From contig JBBDYQ010000015.1 in the NCBI GenBank assembly GCA_040901445.1, positions 62,001-126,000 on the forward strand: a stretch of 64,000 bases of DNA, written 5' to 3'. The notes under the pieces are model-generated. The model saw only the letters and a list, made by a program, of their open reading frames with translations, did not search any database and had not been told where the DNA came from. The position numbers were made by a program, and so were the translations under genes. Source of the DNA: Thermoleophilaceae bacterium. Lineage in GTDB: Bacteria > Actinomycetota > Thermoleophilia > Solirubrobacterales > Thermoleophilaceae. Shown here one piece after another: positions 26,134 to 34,975 of the stretch (position 1 is its first letter; every line of letters begins with the position of its first letter).

Positions 26134-27032
26134 GACGCCGCCCTCTGCTCCAGCTCGTGGATCTCGTGCAGGCAGTCCACGAGACCCTGGCCGATGTCGG
26201 TGTAGTAGTTGCTCACGAGCTTGCGCGCCACGCGGGGCCGGAACGTGTACGGGGTGATGGCGTAGTGCGCCGAGGAGGGAAGCTCGTCCTCCGGCGCCGG
26301 AGGACGTAGGTCCAGCTCCACGTCGGCGCCCACGATCTCCCTGATGAGCTTGAGGAACTCGCCGAAGTGGAGATGGTGGTTGCCGGTGAGCACCACCTGC
26401 TCATCGATGAACTCCTCCGCCAGCACCTCCACGCTCAGCCGGGCGGCGTCCTCCACGTGGATGTACTCCCGCAGCTCCTCCCCGGTCCCGCGCGCGGTGA
26501 TGCGCCGCTCGCGCAGCGCCTGCCCGAGGTAGCGGTGAACGCTGTTGGTGTCGGTGGCGCGGCGGCCGTAAAGGGTCCCGTAACGGAGGATCGTGTAGGG
26601 CGGGACGCCGAACTCACGGCGGTACTCCTCGATGTAGAGCTCGCACGCCTGCTTGCTGACGCGGTAGAAGGAGCCAGCCTCGCTGGCCACGTAGATGCTG
26701 CTGGCGAACACGTAGCGGCCGATGTCCGCCCGCCGCGCTGCCTCCAGCACGTTGGCATTGCCCGCGACGTTGATGCGCACGGTGTCGAGGGGCTTGTTGC
26801 GCGACTCGTCGATGTCGGCGAGCCCGGCGAAGTTGTAGACGGCCTCCTGGCCGGCCACGGCCGCCGTCACGTCGTCGAGCTCGGTGATGTCGCCGGCCAC
26901 GAAGCGCTGGTCGTCGCGCAGCCAGCGCGACTCCAGCGCGTCGAAGATCGTGACGTCGTGGCCTGCCTCGGACAGGGCATCGGCCACGTGGCTTCCCACG
27001 AAGCCGGAGCCGCCGAGCACGAGCACCCTCAC
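26130..27032 (-). CDS. NAD-dependent epimerase/dehydratase (extended SDR)
   Basis: 300 residues from the GTG at 27032 (GTGA). Nucleotide motif GGSGFVGSH (7-15), active-site serines in FASSIYV, and YRVSK as YxxxK. REYIHVEDAA is the usual second signature. The chain is shorter than typical hexose epimerases (about 320-340). It sits between a SerA-like dehydrogenase and a HAD phosphatase, so it probably handles the same nucleotide-linked intermediate. Exact reaction not decidable. Confidence 0.83.
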   Translation of the reverse strand: MRVLVLGGSGFVGSHVADALSEAGHDVTIFDALESRWLRDDQRFVAGDITELDDVTAAVAGQEAVYNFAGLADIDESRNKPLDTVRINVAGNANVLEAARRADIGRYVFASSIYVASEAGSFYRVSKQACELYIEEYRREFGVPPYTILRYGTLYGRRATDTNSVHRYLGQALRERRITARGTGEELREYIHVEDAARLSVEVLAEEFIDEQVVLTGNHHLHFGEFLKLIREIVGADVELDLRPPAPEDELPSSAHYAITPYTFRPRVARKLVSNYYTDIGQGLVDCLHEIHELEQRAAS

Positions 27033-27976
27033 GCCGAGCCGCCGCCCAGGTGCTCGAGTACGTTGCGCACCGCCTCCTCCTCCATCATGGCCCGCGCCTC
27101 GCGGGCGTAGGAGCCGGCATGCGGGGTGAGCAGCACGTTGGACAGCTCGGCGAGGGGGCCCTCGTAGGGCTCGTCGGCGAACACGTCCACGTGGGCGCCG
27201 CCGATCCGGCCGGACGCGAGCGCGTCGTGCAGGGCGGACTCGTCCACGAGCCCGCCGCGCGCGGCGTTCACCAGCACCGCGCCCTCCTTCATCGTCTCCA
27301 TCAGCTCGGTGCGGCCGATGATCTGGCCGCCGCCCGACACATGCAGGGTGACCACGTCGGACTCGGCGAGCAGACGCTCCAGGGACAAGAGCGTCACGCC
27401 ATGCTCCGCGGCCCAGGAGTCTTCGGGCTGGACGTCGTGGGCCAGCAACACCGGCTCGAACGGCGCGAGCAGGGCCGCCACGCGGCGACCGATGCGGCCG
27501 AGCCCCACGATGCCCACGGTCTTGCCCCGCAGCAGCGTGCCCATGGTGCGGGTCCAGCGGCCGGCTCGCAGCTCGGCGTCCATGTGGTGGAGATGGCGCA
27601 GCACCGCGAGCATGCCGCCCAGCGCCAGCTCGGCGGCGGCGTCGGTCACGGCGTCCGGGGTGTTGCGCACGGCGATGTCCAGCCGCTCGGCGGCCGCCAG
27701 GTCCACGTTGTCGATGCCAACGCCCACCCGGGAGATCACCTTGAGCCGCCCGGCCCCCTCAAGCACCCCCGCCGTGAGCGGCTCGGTGCCGGCGATCACG
27801 CCGTCGGCGTCGCGGACGAGCTCCGCCACCTCGTCCTCCTTGAGCTTGCGCCCATGCGGGTTCTCGAGCACCTCCACGCCGGCGGCGCGCAGCGCCTCGA
27901 GCGGCTCGGGGCCGGCCGCCCCGAACGACGACACCGACAGCGCGACTCGGGGCCTACCCTCAGCGGACGAGCTCAT
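27029..27976 (-). CDS. D-2-hydroxyacid dehydrogenase (SerA-like)
   Basis: 315 residues; the ATG at 27976 overlaps the previous stop by 17 bases. NAD motif VGIVGLGRIGRRV, the substrate arginine in NAARGGLVDE, and the catalytic histidine in LTPHAGSYARE are all present. Length fits the short SerA type without an ACT regulatory domain. It would oxidise or reduce a 2-hydroxy/2-keto acid, such as a 3-carbon phospho-acid or a sugar acid. Together with a HisC-like aminotransferase and a HAD phosphatase in the same operon it mirrors the SerA-SerC-SerB logic of the phosphorylated serine route (inference). Confidence 0.85.
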   Translation of the reverse strand: MSSSAEGRPRVALSVSSFGAAGPEPLEALRAAGVEVLENPHGRKLKEDEVAELVRDADGVIAGTEPLTAGVLEGAGRLKVISRVGVGIDNVDLAAAERLDIAVRNTPDAVTDAAAELALGGMLAVLRHLHHMDAELRAGRWTRTMGTLLRGKTVGIVGLGRIGRRVAALLAPFEPVLLAHDVQPEDSWAAEHGVTLLSLERLLAESDVVTLHVSGGGQIIGRTELMETMKEGAVLVNAARGGLVDESALHDALASGRIGGAHVDVFADEPYEGPLAELSNVLLTPHAGSYAREARAMMEEEAVRNVLEHLGGGSA

Positions 27977-28733
27977 CGCCCTGCTCGAGCTCGACAGCAT
28001 CCTCCACGCCGTGCTGGCGGAGCCAGAACTCGACGGCCGGGAGCTGCCACTCGTAGTCGATGTCGCAGCCGCCCCACGACTCGATGGGCGCGATGCGCTT
28101 GCCCATCCAGCGCTGCGGCAGGATGCCGAAGCCGGGCTCAAGGCACTGCGGCCGGACTATCGACACGCCCATGTCCGCGTACCAGACGTCGCCCTGGGAA
28201 TCGCGGTCGCAGCTCAGCGTGTCGGGATCGCCGAACACGTCGAAAGGCACGAACGGCTGCAGCGTGCCGTCGTCGTCCAGCCGCCGCGCCCGCAGCGGGC
28301 TCCACATGTTGTAGCGGGAGACGGTGACCGCGGAGTCGAGCGAGGGGTCGGCGCGCAGCTTCGCGACCCCCTCGTCGATCAGCTCGCCGGTGATCGTGGC
28401 CGCATTGGCGAACAGCAGCACCAGCAGCTCGATCTCCTGGCCCTCCTCGGCGAGGCTGTCGCGGATGACCTCGTAGCCGTGGCGGTAGGCGTCCTCGCCA
28501 AGCGCGTCGTCGGTGCACAGCTCGGGCGGACGCCGGATGGCCTCGGCGCCGTAGCGGGCCCCGACCTCCATGATCAGGTCGGAGTCGCTGGAGATGTAGG
28601 TGCGCTCCACGTGGGCGCTGTCATTGGCCGCGATGAGCGGGTAGGCCATCAGCGGACGGCCCAGCACGGGCATCACGTTCTTCCCGGGCATTCCGCTCGA
28701 GCCGCCCCGGCCGAGCATGAGCGCGACGATCAC
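27960..28733 (-). CDS. NeuA/KdsB-type cytidylyltransferase
   Basis: 257 residues from the GTG at 28733 (GTGA). GRGGSSGMPGKNVMPVLGRP (8-27) is the nucleotide-binding signature of acylneuraminate cytidylyltransferases, followed by TYISSDSDLI. The usual conserved arginine/lysine of the signature is retained. It would make a CMP-activated acid sugar or phosphonate-like group. A different, SpsF-type enzyme is at 42983, so the locus has two CMP-transferases on opposite strands. Acceptor molecule unknown. Confidence 0.8.
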   Translation of the reverse strand: MIVALMLGRGGSSGMPGKNVMPVLGRPLMAYPLIAANDSAHVERTYISSDSDLIMEVGARYGAEAIRRPPELCTDDALGEDAYRHGYEVIRDSLAEEGQEIELLVLLFANAATITGELIDEGVAKLRADPSLDSAVTVSRYNMWSPLRARRLDDDGTLQPFVPFDVFGDPDTLSCDRDSQGDVWYADMGVSIVRPQCLEPGFGILPQRWMGKRIAPIESWGGCDIDYEWQLPAVEFWLRQHGVEDAVELEQGDELVR

Positions 28734-29527
28734 GCCAGTGCCTCCTCGGTCGGGATCAGGACATCGAGCTCCGGGGGACGCCGCAGATCCACGCGCTCTC
28801 GCAACGCGTCCGGCCACTCGTACGGCAAGGCGATGCAGGTGAGCGGGCGTCCGGCTGCGCCGCCCCGCTCCACCACGAAGGTTGCGAAGCAGATGTCGCC
28901 CTGCACCCCGGTAACAGTATCCGACGGGGTGCCCTCGTAGCCGTGGGCGAGGATAGCGGCGGGGCCCAGGCCCAGCAGGCTCTCGGCGAAGCGCTCCCAG
29001 GACAGGCACAGGTAGGGCACGGTGGTCCTCCCGTCCCACTCGCCGCTCAGCGCGATGCGCTGGCGGGCCTCCAGGTGACCGGCCTCGGCGGTCTGTAGCC
29101 GCACGTCGAAGAACAGCCGCCGCCGGGTGACCCTCCACATCTCCGCCAGGGCGTCCTCGAAGCGCGGCTCCCAGTGGAGCCAGCCCAGCGCCTGCACGGA
29201 GTCGAAGGCGCCGTCGGCGAACGGCAGCCCCTCGGCGCAGTCGGCCACCTCGAACTCGCATTCCGGGTGCAGGCGCCGCGCGGCCTCCACGAGCGGCTCG
29301 GAGGCGTCCACGCCCGCGTAGCTCAGCGCGGGGTTCCAATTGCGCCAGACGGCCGCGAAGCCGCCCGCCGCACAGCCCACGTCGAGCACGCTCTGCGACT
29401 CCTCGGCCAGAGCCGGCAGGAAGCGCCGCTCGGACGGATAGAGGTCCTCCGGCCGGTGCCGGTGAGCCGTGTAGTACTCCACCAGGTCGGGGTGGTCGGC
29501 CCAGGCCGCCACGTGGGCGCGGGTCAT
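28730..29527 (-). CDS. Class I SAM methyltransferase
   Basis: 265 residues, ATG at 29527 (ATGA). SAM motif VLDVGCAAGGFAAVWRN, acidic motif YAGVDASEPLV, then LPFADGAFDSVQALGWLHW and EMWRVTRRRLFFDVR. The last 50 residues contain YEWPDALRERVD and a proline-rich end. First in position of three successive methyltransferase genes. Likely O- or N-methylates a sugar or decoration made by the operon; a small soluble cytoplasmic enzyme. Confidence 0.82.
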   Translation of the reverse strand: MTRAHVAAWADHPDLVEYYTAHRHRPEDLYPSERRFLPALAEESQSVLDVGCAAGGFAAVWRNWNPALSYAGVDASEPLVEAARRLHPECEFEVADCAEGLPFADGAFDSVQALGWLHWEPRFEDALAEMWRVTRRRLFFDVRLQTAEAGHLEARQRIALSGEWDGRTTVPYLCLSWERFAESLLGLGPAAILAHGYEGTPSDTVTGVQGDICFATFVVERGGAAGRPLTCIALPYEWPDALRERVDLRRPPELDVLIPTEEALA

Positions 29528-30360
29528 CGCGGGTTCTCCGTGAGGAGCTCGAACACGGTCGCGCTGTTGAACACCGCAAGGCGGCGATCGACGCGCTGCG
29601 CAAGCCGGTAGAGGGCGGGCAGGCGGCGGTGCAGGTCGATGCGCTCGAGCTCGAGCGCGAATGCTGCGTGACGGACCCGACCGACCCGATAGCCGGTCTC
29701 CGCCGCGAGCCTGCGCACCTCGCTGCGACGGCGGCGGAAGCCGTGCTCGCGCCGAAGGACGGCGAGCCGCCGGCCGGAGAGCCGGGCCCTGACGCGCGTG
29801 GCGTGCGCGATCGCCGGCCGCATCAGCCCGTCGATCAGGCGGGTGGCCAGGTTGTCGTGGTAGCGGAGCACGAAGATCACGCGCCCTCCCGGCTCGAGCA
29901 CGCTGCGGAGGTTGAGCAGGGCCTTGCGGAGCTCGTCGTCGTCGAGCGCGAAGTCGAGGCCCGCGACGAGCACGTCGTCGAAGCGCTCCTGCAGGTCAGG
30001 CGCGAGCACGTCGAAGCGCCTCACGGTCAACTCCGGGAAGAGGCGCCCGGCATCCGCGAGTGCGTCCTCCACGATGTCGGTGGCCACGATCCGGTACCCG
30101 GCGAGCGCGAACGGCACCTCGTGCTCGCAGTACCCGGAGCCGAGCGAGAGGATCGACCGCTCCCGCGACAGCAGCTCGCCGAGCACGTCGTGGAGCTCTG
30201 CCACCCAGCGGGTCCGCGCGTGCTCGAGGAGGTCCTCCCGCGTGCGGAAGCGGCCCTCCCGGTAGCCCATCGTCTCCGCGAACTCCTCCGGGTTGCGGTC
30301 GCGCTCCGCGCGGGACGGCCCGTCCCCCGAGGCGACGACGTAGTCGTGCGCCAGTCGCAC
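29524..30360 (-). CDS. SAM-dependent methyltransferase-like protein
   Basis: 278 residues from the GTG at 30360. Motif I is ILSLGSGYCEHEVPFA, followed by IVATDIVEDAL and VLEPGGRVIFVLRYHDN. The C-terminal 90 residues are unusually arginine-rich (for example RARLSGRRLAVLRREHGFRR), which suggests membrane or polyanion contact. The stop overlaps the next gene as ATGA. Substrate unknown; context suggests glycan methylation. Confidence 0.75.
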   Translation of the reverse strand: MRLAHDYVVASGDGPSRAERDRNPEEFAETMGYREGRFRTREDLLEHARTRWVAELHDVLGELLSRERSILSLGSGYCEHEVPFALAGYRIVATDIVEDALADAGRLFPELTVRRFDVLAPDLQERFDDVLVAGLDFALDDDELRKALLNLRSVLEPGGRVIFVLRYHDNLATRLIDGLMRPAIAHATRVRARLSGRRLAVLRREHGFRRRRSEVRRLAAETGYRVGRVRHAAFALELERIDLHRRLPALYRLAQRVDRRLAVFNSATVFELLTENPR

Positions 30361-30364
30361 GGCC

Positions 30365-31204
30365 TCAGGCGCGGTGCGCCAGCTCGAAGAACTGGAAGCG
30401 GCGGAAGCCGCCGCCCACGAGATGGCGGTTGCGCGCAGCCGCGAGGAACGCGCGGTGCGCCGGCCGGGCGGGCGGCCCGAGCAGCTCGAACACGTCCTCC
30501 GAGCGGATCGCGAGCGGAGTGTGCGTGAGCAGCGCCGCGAAGTCGTCGCGGCAGAACTCGAAGCAGTGCCCGTAGCCGCGGTCGATCGAGGGGTCGCGCG
30601 GGTGCACGAACGTCTGCGGGACCCAGGGGATCGAGACGAACACGCGGCCCCCGGGACGGCACACCCGGGCGAGCTCGTCCAGCAGGCGCGGCGGGCTCTC
30701 CACGTGCTCGAGCGTCTCGAAGCAGAGCACGTAGTCGAAGCTGCCGTCGTCGAAGGGCAGCTCCTGGCCGTCGCCCAGCTTCGCCTCGATCCCGTTGGCC
30801 TCGATGTTGCGGATGGCCGCCTGGGAGAGGTTGAAACCGATGCCGGGCTGGCCGAGGTGCTTGAGCATCAGCCCGTCGGTGTCGCCCACGTCAAGGAAGG
30901 AGGCCTGGTCGAGGCGGTCGCCCACTAGGGAGCGCAGCCGGTGCACGCGCCAGGCGTGAAACAGGCGCAGCCCGCGGCGGAGGTACTCCAGGTCCACCAC
31001 CTCGTCCTCGCCGAAGTGGAGGCGGGCATGTTCGTCGGTCATGGCCTCGTACCAGGGGCGCAGCTCGGGCTGGGCCCGCAGTCGGCTCTCGATGAGCTCG
31101 CCGACGATTCGCCCGGAGCGGCGCTGCACCTCACGGCCCGCGGCGGGCGCCAGCGGCCCGGCGACCCGCCGGGCCGCCTGCCTGGCCTGCAGCGCGACAC
31201 TCAC
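30365..31204 (-). CDS. Class I SAM methyltransferase
   Basis: 279 residues from the GTG at 31204, which overlaps the aminotransferase stop; the open frame to 31687 is a shadow of that gene. Motif I FLDVGDTDGLMLKHL, then LPFDDGSFDYVLCFETLEHV and ELARVCRPGGRVFVSIPW. An N-terminal helical region (1-95) precedes the Rossmann core. Third methyltransferase in the operon. Four bases separate its end from the next GTG. Confidence 0.8.
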   Translation of the reverse strand: MSVALQARQAARRVAGPLAPAAGREVQRRSGRIVGELIESRLRAQPELRPWYEAMTDEHARLHFGEDEVVDLEYLRRGLRLFHAWRVHRLRSLVGDRLDQASFLDVGDTDGLMLKHLGQPGIGFNLSQAAIRNIEANGIEAKLGDGQELPFDDGSFDYVLCFETLEHVESPPRLLDELARVCRPGGRVFVSIPWVPQTFVHPRDPSIDRGYGHCFEFCRDDFAALLTHTPLAIRSEDVFELLGPPARPAHRAFLAAARNRHLVGGGFRRFQFFELAHRA

Positions 31205-32295
31205 CGGGCAGTTGCCTCCAGCGACTCCGCGAGCGCGTCCGAGAACCGCTCCATCAGGGCCGGCGGTCCCAGCGTCGCGCGGATGCAGTCGCGCAGGCAC
31301 GACGCCGGCGCCGGGCCCTTGACCAGGAAGCCGCGCTCGGCGAGCGCCTCTGTGAGGGTCGCAGGGTCGGCCCGGTGCCCCACGCGGATCTGCATGAAGT
31401 TGGTGGGGCTCTCGAGCGGCTGCAGGCCAAGCTCGGCGGCGCGCGCGGACACCACCGCTCGCCCCGCGTCGACCTCCGCCACGTAGTCGTCCGCCACCTC
31501 GGGGTGCGCGAGCACCACCCGCAGGGCGGCCGCCGACAGCGACGCGATGTCGTACACCGAGCGGACCTTGAACAGCGTGCGGATCACGTCGGGGTGGCCC
31601 GCGGCGAAGCCGAGCCGGAGCCCCGCCAGGCCCCACGCCTTGGAGAACGTGCGCGTGACCACGAGGTTCGGATGCTCCTCCACCCACGGCAGGACCGTGG
31701 TGCGCGAGAACGGGAAGTAGGCCTCGTCGATCACCACGAGCGCGCCCGCCGCGGCATCGATCACTGCACGCAGGGCCTCCTCGGAGAGGACCGTGCCCGT
31801 GGGCTGGTTGGGGTTGGCGATGAGCACCAGCCGCGAGCCCTCCACGGCAGCCAGGACGCGGTCGACGTCGAGCGACATGTCGGCGTTGAAGGGCACCTTC
31901 GCGGGCTCGGCCTGGAACATCGCGGCGTACACGGCGTACATCGCGTAGCTGGGGTCCAGCATCGTCACGCGGTCGCCGGGGCGGACGTACGCGAAGTGCA
32001 ATGCGCGAAATGCGGCGTCCGACCCGGAAGTCAGCAGCAGCCGTTCGCGCGCCAGTCCCGCGGCCGCTCCAAGGTCGGCGTACGCACCGTCGAGGATTGG
32101 ATACTCAGTGAGCGCCGGACCGTCGATCGCTGACCGCAGTTCGTCCAGAATTGCATCAGGGAGCGGACTGAGACGCTCATTGCGGTCGAGCGGCACGAGC
32201 CCAGAGCGCTCACCGCCCCCCTCCCGGAGTCGCTCGATCGCCGCAACGCCTGGGACGGGCACAGGAGCCTGGATGTCGGAGGAAATACTGCTCAC
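31201..32295 (-). CDS. HisC-like PLP aminotransferase
   Basis: 364 residues from the GTG at 32295. Fold type I class II motifs are intact: LIANPNQPTGT, VVIDEAYFPFS and the PLP lysine in TRTFSKAWGLAGLRLGF. LDRNERLSP corresponds to the LDANENP start of HisC. It is first in the minus-strand operon with no other histidine genes, so it likely aminates a keto acid or keto-phosphate of the glycan pathway. A possible minus-strand TTGCAC-N17-AGTATT promoter overlaps the start; if used, translation would begin at the GTG at 32262. Confidence 0.83.
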   Translation of the reverse strand: MSSISSDIQAPVPVPGVAAIERLREGGGERSGLVPLDRNERLSPLPDAILDELRSAIDGPALTEYPILDGAYADLGAAAGLARERLLLTSGSDAAFRALHFAYVRPGDRVTMLDPSYAMYAVYAAMFQAEPAKVPFNADMSLDVDRVLAAVEGSRLVLIANPNQPTGTVLSEEALRAVIDAAAGALVVIDEAYFPFSRTTVLPWVEEHPNLVVTRTFSKAWGLAGLRLGFAAGHPDVIRTLFKVRSVYDIASLSAAALRVVLAHPEVADDYVAEVDAGRAVVSARAAELGLQPLESPTNFMQIRVGHRADPATLTEALAERGFLVKGPAPASCLRDCIRATLGPPALMERFSDALAESLEATAR

Positions 32296-32365
32296 GTGGG
32301 CTGACGGTGCAACTGGGGACGGGGGCGTCGCCTAGGAGCGAACGAAGCGTCGGACAAGGCACAAC

Positions 32366-32371
32366 TACAGT
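32366..32371 (+). promoter_or_regulatory. Candidate -10 element TACAGT
   Basis: TACAGT lies 11 bases before the GTG at 32383 in the divergent gap. It argues for that GTG rather than the TTG at 32374, which would be only two bases from the element. Confidence 0.4.
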
Positions 32372-32382
32372 ACTTGGCCTCC

Positions 32383-34947
32383 GTGAGCACGAGTTCGAAC
32401 ACCGCTCTGGCAACCATCACGGGCATCGTGCGTGACCACGCGAGGGACGATGACGGATCCACGTTCCTGCGGCTGCTCCACGCCGGAAGCGACGACGAAA
32501 CGCTGTCCTACGCAGAACTCGTGGAGCATGCAGGACGTTGGTCCGCACGTTTCGCTGCGGACGGGCTGACGCCCGGTGATCGCGTGATCGTGATCCTTCG
32601 CCACTCGCTTGATCTCTACGCCGCCTACATCGGTGCTCTGCTCGGTGGACACGTGCCAGCGATGTTCTCGTTCCCCTCGCCGAAGTACAGCGAGGATCGC
32701 TACTTCGAACACGTGGGCGTCCTGATCGCCAGTTCTGGCGCCCGCGAGATCGTCACATATCCTGAACTTGCCGAGAAGCTGCCGCAACGCGAACGAACCT
32801 CGCTCGGAAACGCTCGGGTCACCACGCCCGCGCATCTACAGTCGGTCCCGGTTGCCCCCGCGCCGACCGCGGTGGATCCCGAGGCAGCGGCCTTTGTTCA
32901 GTATTCGTCGGGCACGACCGGCATCAAGAAGGGTGTGGTTGTCAGCCATCGCGCCCTGCTGTGGCAGCTGGAGGCGTATGCAGATGCGATCGGAGCCGGT
33001 CCCCGAGACCGGATCGTTTCGTGGCTGCCGCTGTACCACGACATGGGTCTGATCGCGTGTCTCTTCCTGCCCCTGGTTCGGAAGATCCCCTTGGTCGCGA
33101 TGTCACCCTTCGATTGGGTTGCACAGCCGGCCATGTGGCCTCGGGCCATCTCCGATTACGGGGGAACGCTCAGCTGGCTCCCGAACTTCGCCTACAGCTT
33201 CATGGCCGCCAACGTGCGCGACGACGAGCTGGCAGGAGTCGATTTGTCCACGCTTCGCGGAGTCGTCAACTGCTCTGAGCCCGTGATGAGGTCTAGTCAC
33301 GAGGCGTTCTTAGCCCGGTTTGGGCGTCACGGGATGACCGAGGATCGTCTCGCCGCCTCATACGCGATGGCCGAGAACACCTTCGCCGTTACCAGCGGCG
33401 GCTTCGGCGTGCAGCTGCGCGAGGGGCATACAGTGCTGAGCTCGGGCCGCCCACTCCCGGGAGTGGAGGTTCGAATCAGAGGGCTCGCTCACGGAGATGG
33501 CGACGACCGCGAGATTGGCGAAGTCGTCTTGCGGTCTCCGTGCCTCATGGACGGATACGACGGGAACCAGGAAGCCACGGCTGAAGCGTTGCGTGATGGC
33601 TGGCACCTCACAGGGGACCTCGGCTACCTCGACGGCGATGACCTGTTCGTCACGGGGCGTGTCAAGGACCTGATCATCATTGGCGGTCGCAACGTTTATC
33701 CGCAGGATGTTGAGGCGGCCGTACACAACGCGGAAGGCGTCATACCTGGACGCGCCGTCGCTTTCGGCGTTCCGGATGAGCGCCAAGGCACGGAGTCGCT
33801 GGTGGTTGTCGCCGAAACCAACGAGTCGGACACGGGTCGTCGTGAGGAGATCCGTCGCCTCATCCACGCGTCCGTGGCCGAGCTCACGGAGGTAGTGCCC
33901 GGTGACATCTTGCTCGTCGAGCCGAGAACGTTGCACAAATCCTCCTCAGGGAAACTTGCGCGCGCCGCGAACCGGGAGCTCTATCTCGGGATGAGGCAAC
34001 CGCACGCAAGCATGTCCAAACGAGCATCCCGCGGGGGGGCGACCGATCTGATCGACGCGGTGCGCGTAGCCGTCGCTCGTGTGGCCAGGGTTGCGCGCGT
34101 GAGGGACGATGAATCCCTCCTACGTTCTGGCCTAATCGATTCGTTCGGGATGGTCGAACTCTTCGCGGAGCTCGAGGCGGCTACGGGTGTCCGCCTAACC
34201 GCGGACCACCTGACCGAGCTCGAGCGCATGGACACGATCGCCGCTTTGGCGAATCTGGTGACAGACGGTGCCGTTCGCCCGGCGCCGTCCACACTCGTGC
34301 TCGACTCTCGAGACATCCCGATGGCGGTTGGCGGCCCGCAACCCGCGCGAAGGGGACAGGTTGGCTGGTGGACGCGGCTCTATCGGGCCATCCTGCGCCG
34401 ACATGGGGTCCAGTTCGGCCCCGGGCTGCGAGTGCTTGGTCCAATTCATCTTCAGCTCGAGGGGAACGGCTCACACGTTTCACTGGGCCGAAACGTGACG
34501 CTGATGCCCGGCGTGCACCTGAAGAACCGCGAGGAGGGCCGCATCGTTCTCCACGATGGCGCCAAGCTCGACAGCGTCGTCCGGCTCGTCGCTGCGAATG
34601 ACGCGACGATCGAGCTAGGCGAGAACGCCGTGTTCGGGATGGGCACCGTCGTCAACGCAGGTGCAGATGTACGGATCGGCCGGAATGCCTTCACGGCCTC
34701 GCACTGCGTGATCATCTCGTCCGAGCACGGCCTAGCATCGGGAGTCCCGATGCGTGAGCAGCCGTACACGCACTCGCCCGTCCTCATAGGAGAGGACGTT
34801 TGGCTCGGTGCAAACTGCCTTGTGTCCAAGGGGGCACGCATCGGCCACGGAGCGGTGGTGTCGGCAGGCTCCGTGGTGGCTGGCGACGTGCCCCCGGCAG
34901 CGATCGTGCAGGGACAACCGGCCCGGGTCATCAAATTCCGCCAATAG
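32383..34947 (+). CDS. Acyl-AMP ligase / acyl carrier / left-handed beta-helix acyltransferase fusion
   Basis: 854 residues from the GTG at 32383 (TTG at 32374 is an alternative). Residues about 1-545 are a fatty-acyl-AMP ligase-type adenylation domain: YSSGTTGIKKG at 174, LPLYHDMGL, YAMAENTFA, GDLGYLDGDDLFVTGR and the catalytic K524 in SSSGKLARA. Residues about 555-625 form a carrier domain with GLIDSFGMVEL; S587 is the expected phosphopantetheine site. Residues about 650-854 are hexapeptide repeats ending VSAGSVVAGDVPPAAIVQG, as in WbbJ/LacA acetyltransferases, with the catalytic His region SSEHGLASG. The chain could activate, carry and transfer one acyl group to a sugar. GC is lower than neighbouring genes (about 65% over 32401-32460). 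Confidence 0.88.
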   Translation: MSTSSNTALATITGIVRDHARDDDGSTFLRLLHAGSDDETLSYAELVEHAGRWSARFAADGLTPGDRVIVILRHSLDLYAAYIGALLGGHVPAMFSFPSPKYSEDRYFEHVGVLIASSGAREIVTYPELAEKLPQRERTSLGNARVTTPAHLQSVPVAPAPTAVDPEAAAFVQYSSGTTGIKKGVVVSHRALLWQLEAYADAIGAGPRDRIVSWLPLYHDMGLIACLFLPLVRKIPLVAMSPFDWVAQPAMWPRAISDYGGTLSWLPNFAYSFMAANVRDDELAGVDLSTLRGVVNCSEPVMRSSHEAFLARFGRHGMTEDRLAASYAMAENTFAVTSGGFGVQLREGHTVLSSGRPLPGVEVRIRGLAHGDGDDREIGEVVLRSPCLMDGYDGNQEATAEALRDGWHLTGDLGYLDGDDLFVTGRVKDLIIIGGRNVYPQDVEAAVHNAEGVIPGRAVAFGVPDERQGTESLVVVAETNESDTGRREEIRRLIHASVAELTEVVPGDILLVEPRTLHKSSSGKLARAANRELYLGMRQPHASMSKRASRGGATDLIDAVRVAVARVARVARVRDDESLLRSGLIDSFGMVELFAELEAATGVRLTADHLTELERMDTIAALANLVTDGAVRPAPSTLVLDSRDIPMAVGGPQPARRGQVGWWTRLYRAILRRHGVQFGPGLRVLGPIHLQLEGNGSHVSLGRNVTLMPGVHLKNREEGRIVLHDGAKLDSVVRLVAANDATIELGENAVFGMGTVVNAGADVRIGRNAFTASHCVIISSEHGLASGVPMREQPYTHSPVLIGEDVWLGANCLVSKGARIGHGAVVSAGSVVAGDVPPAAIVQGQPARVIKFRQ

Positions 34948-34975
34948 ACCCGGTGCGCTACCGAGCGTCCAGTCC

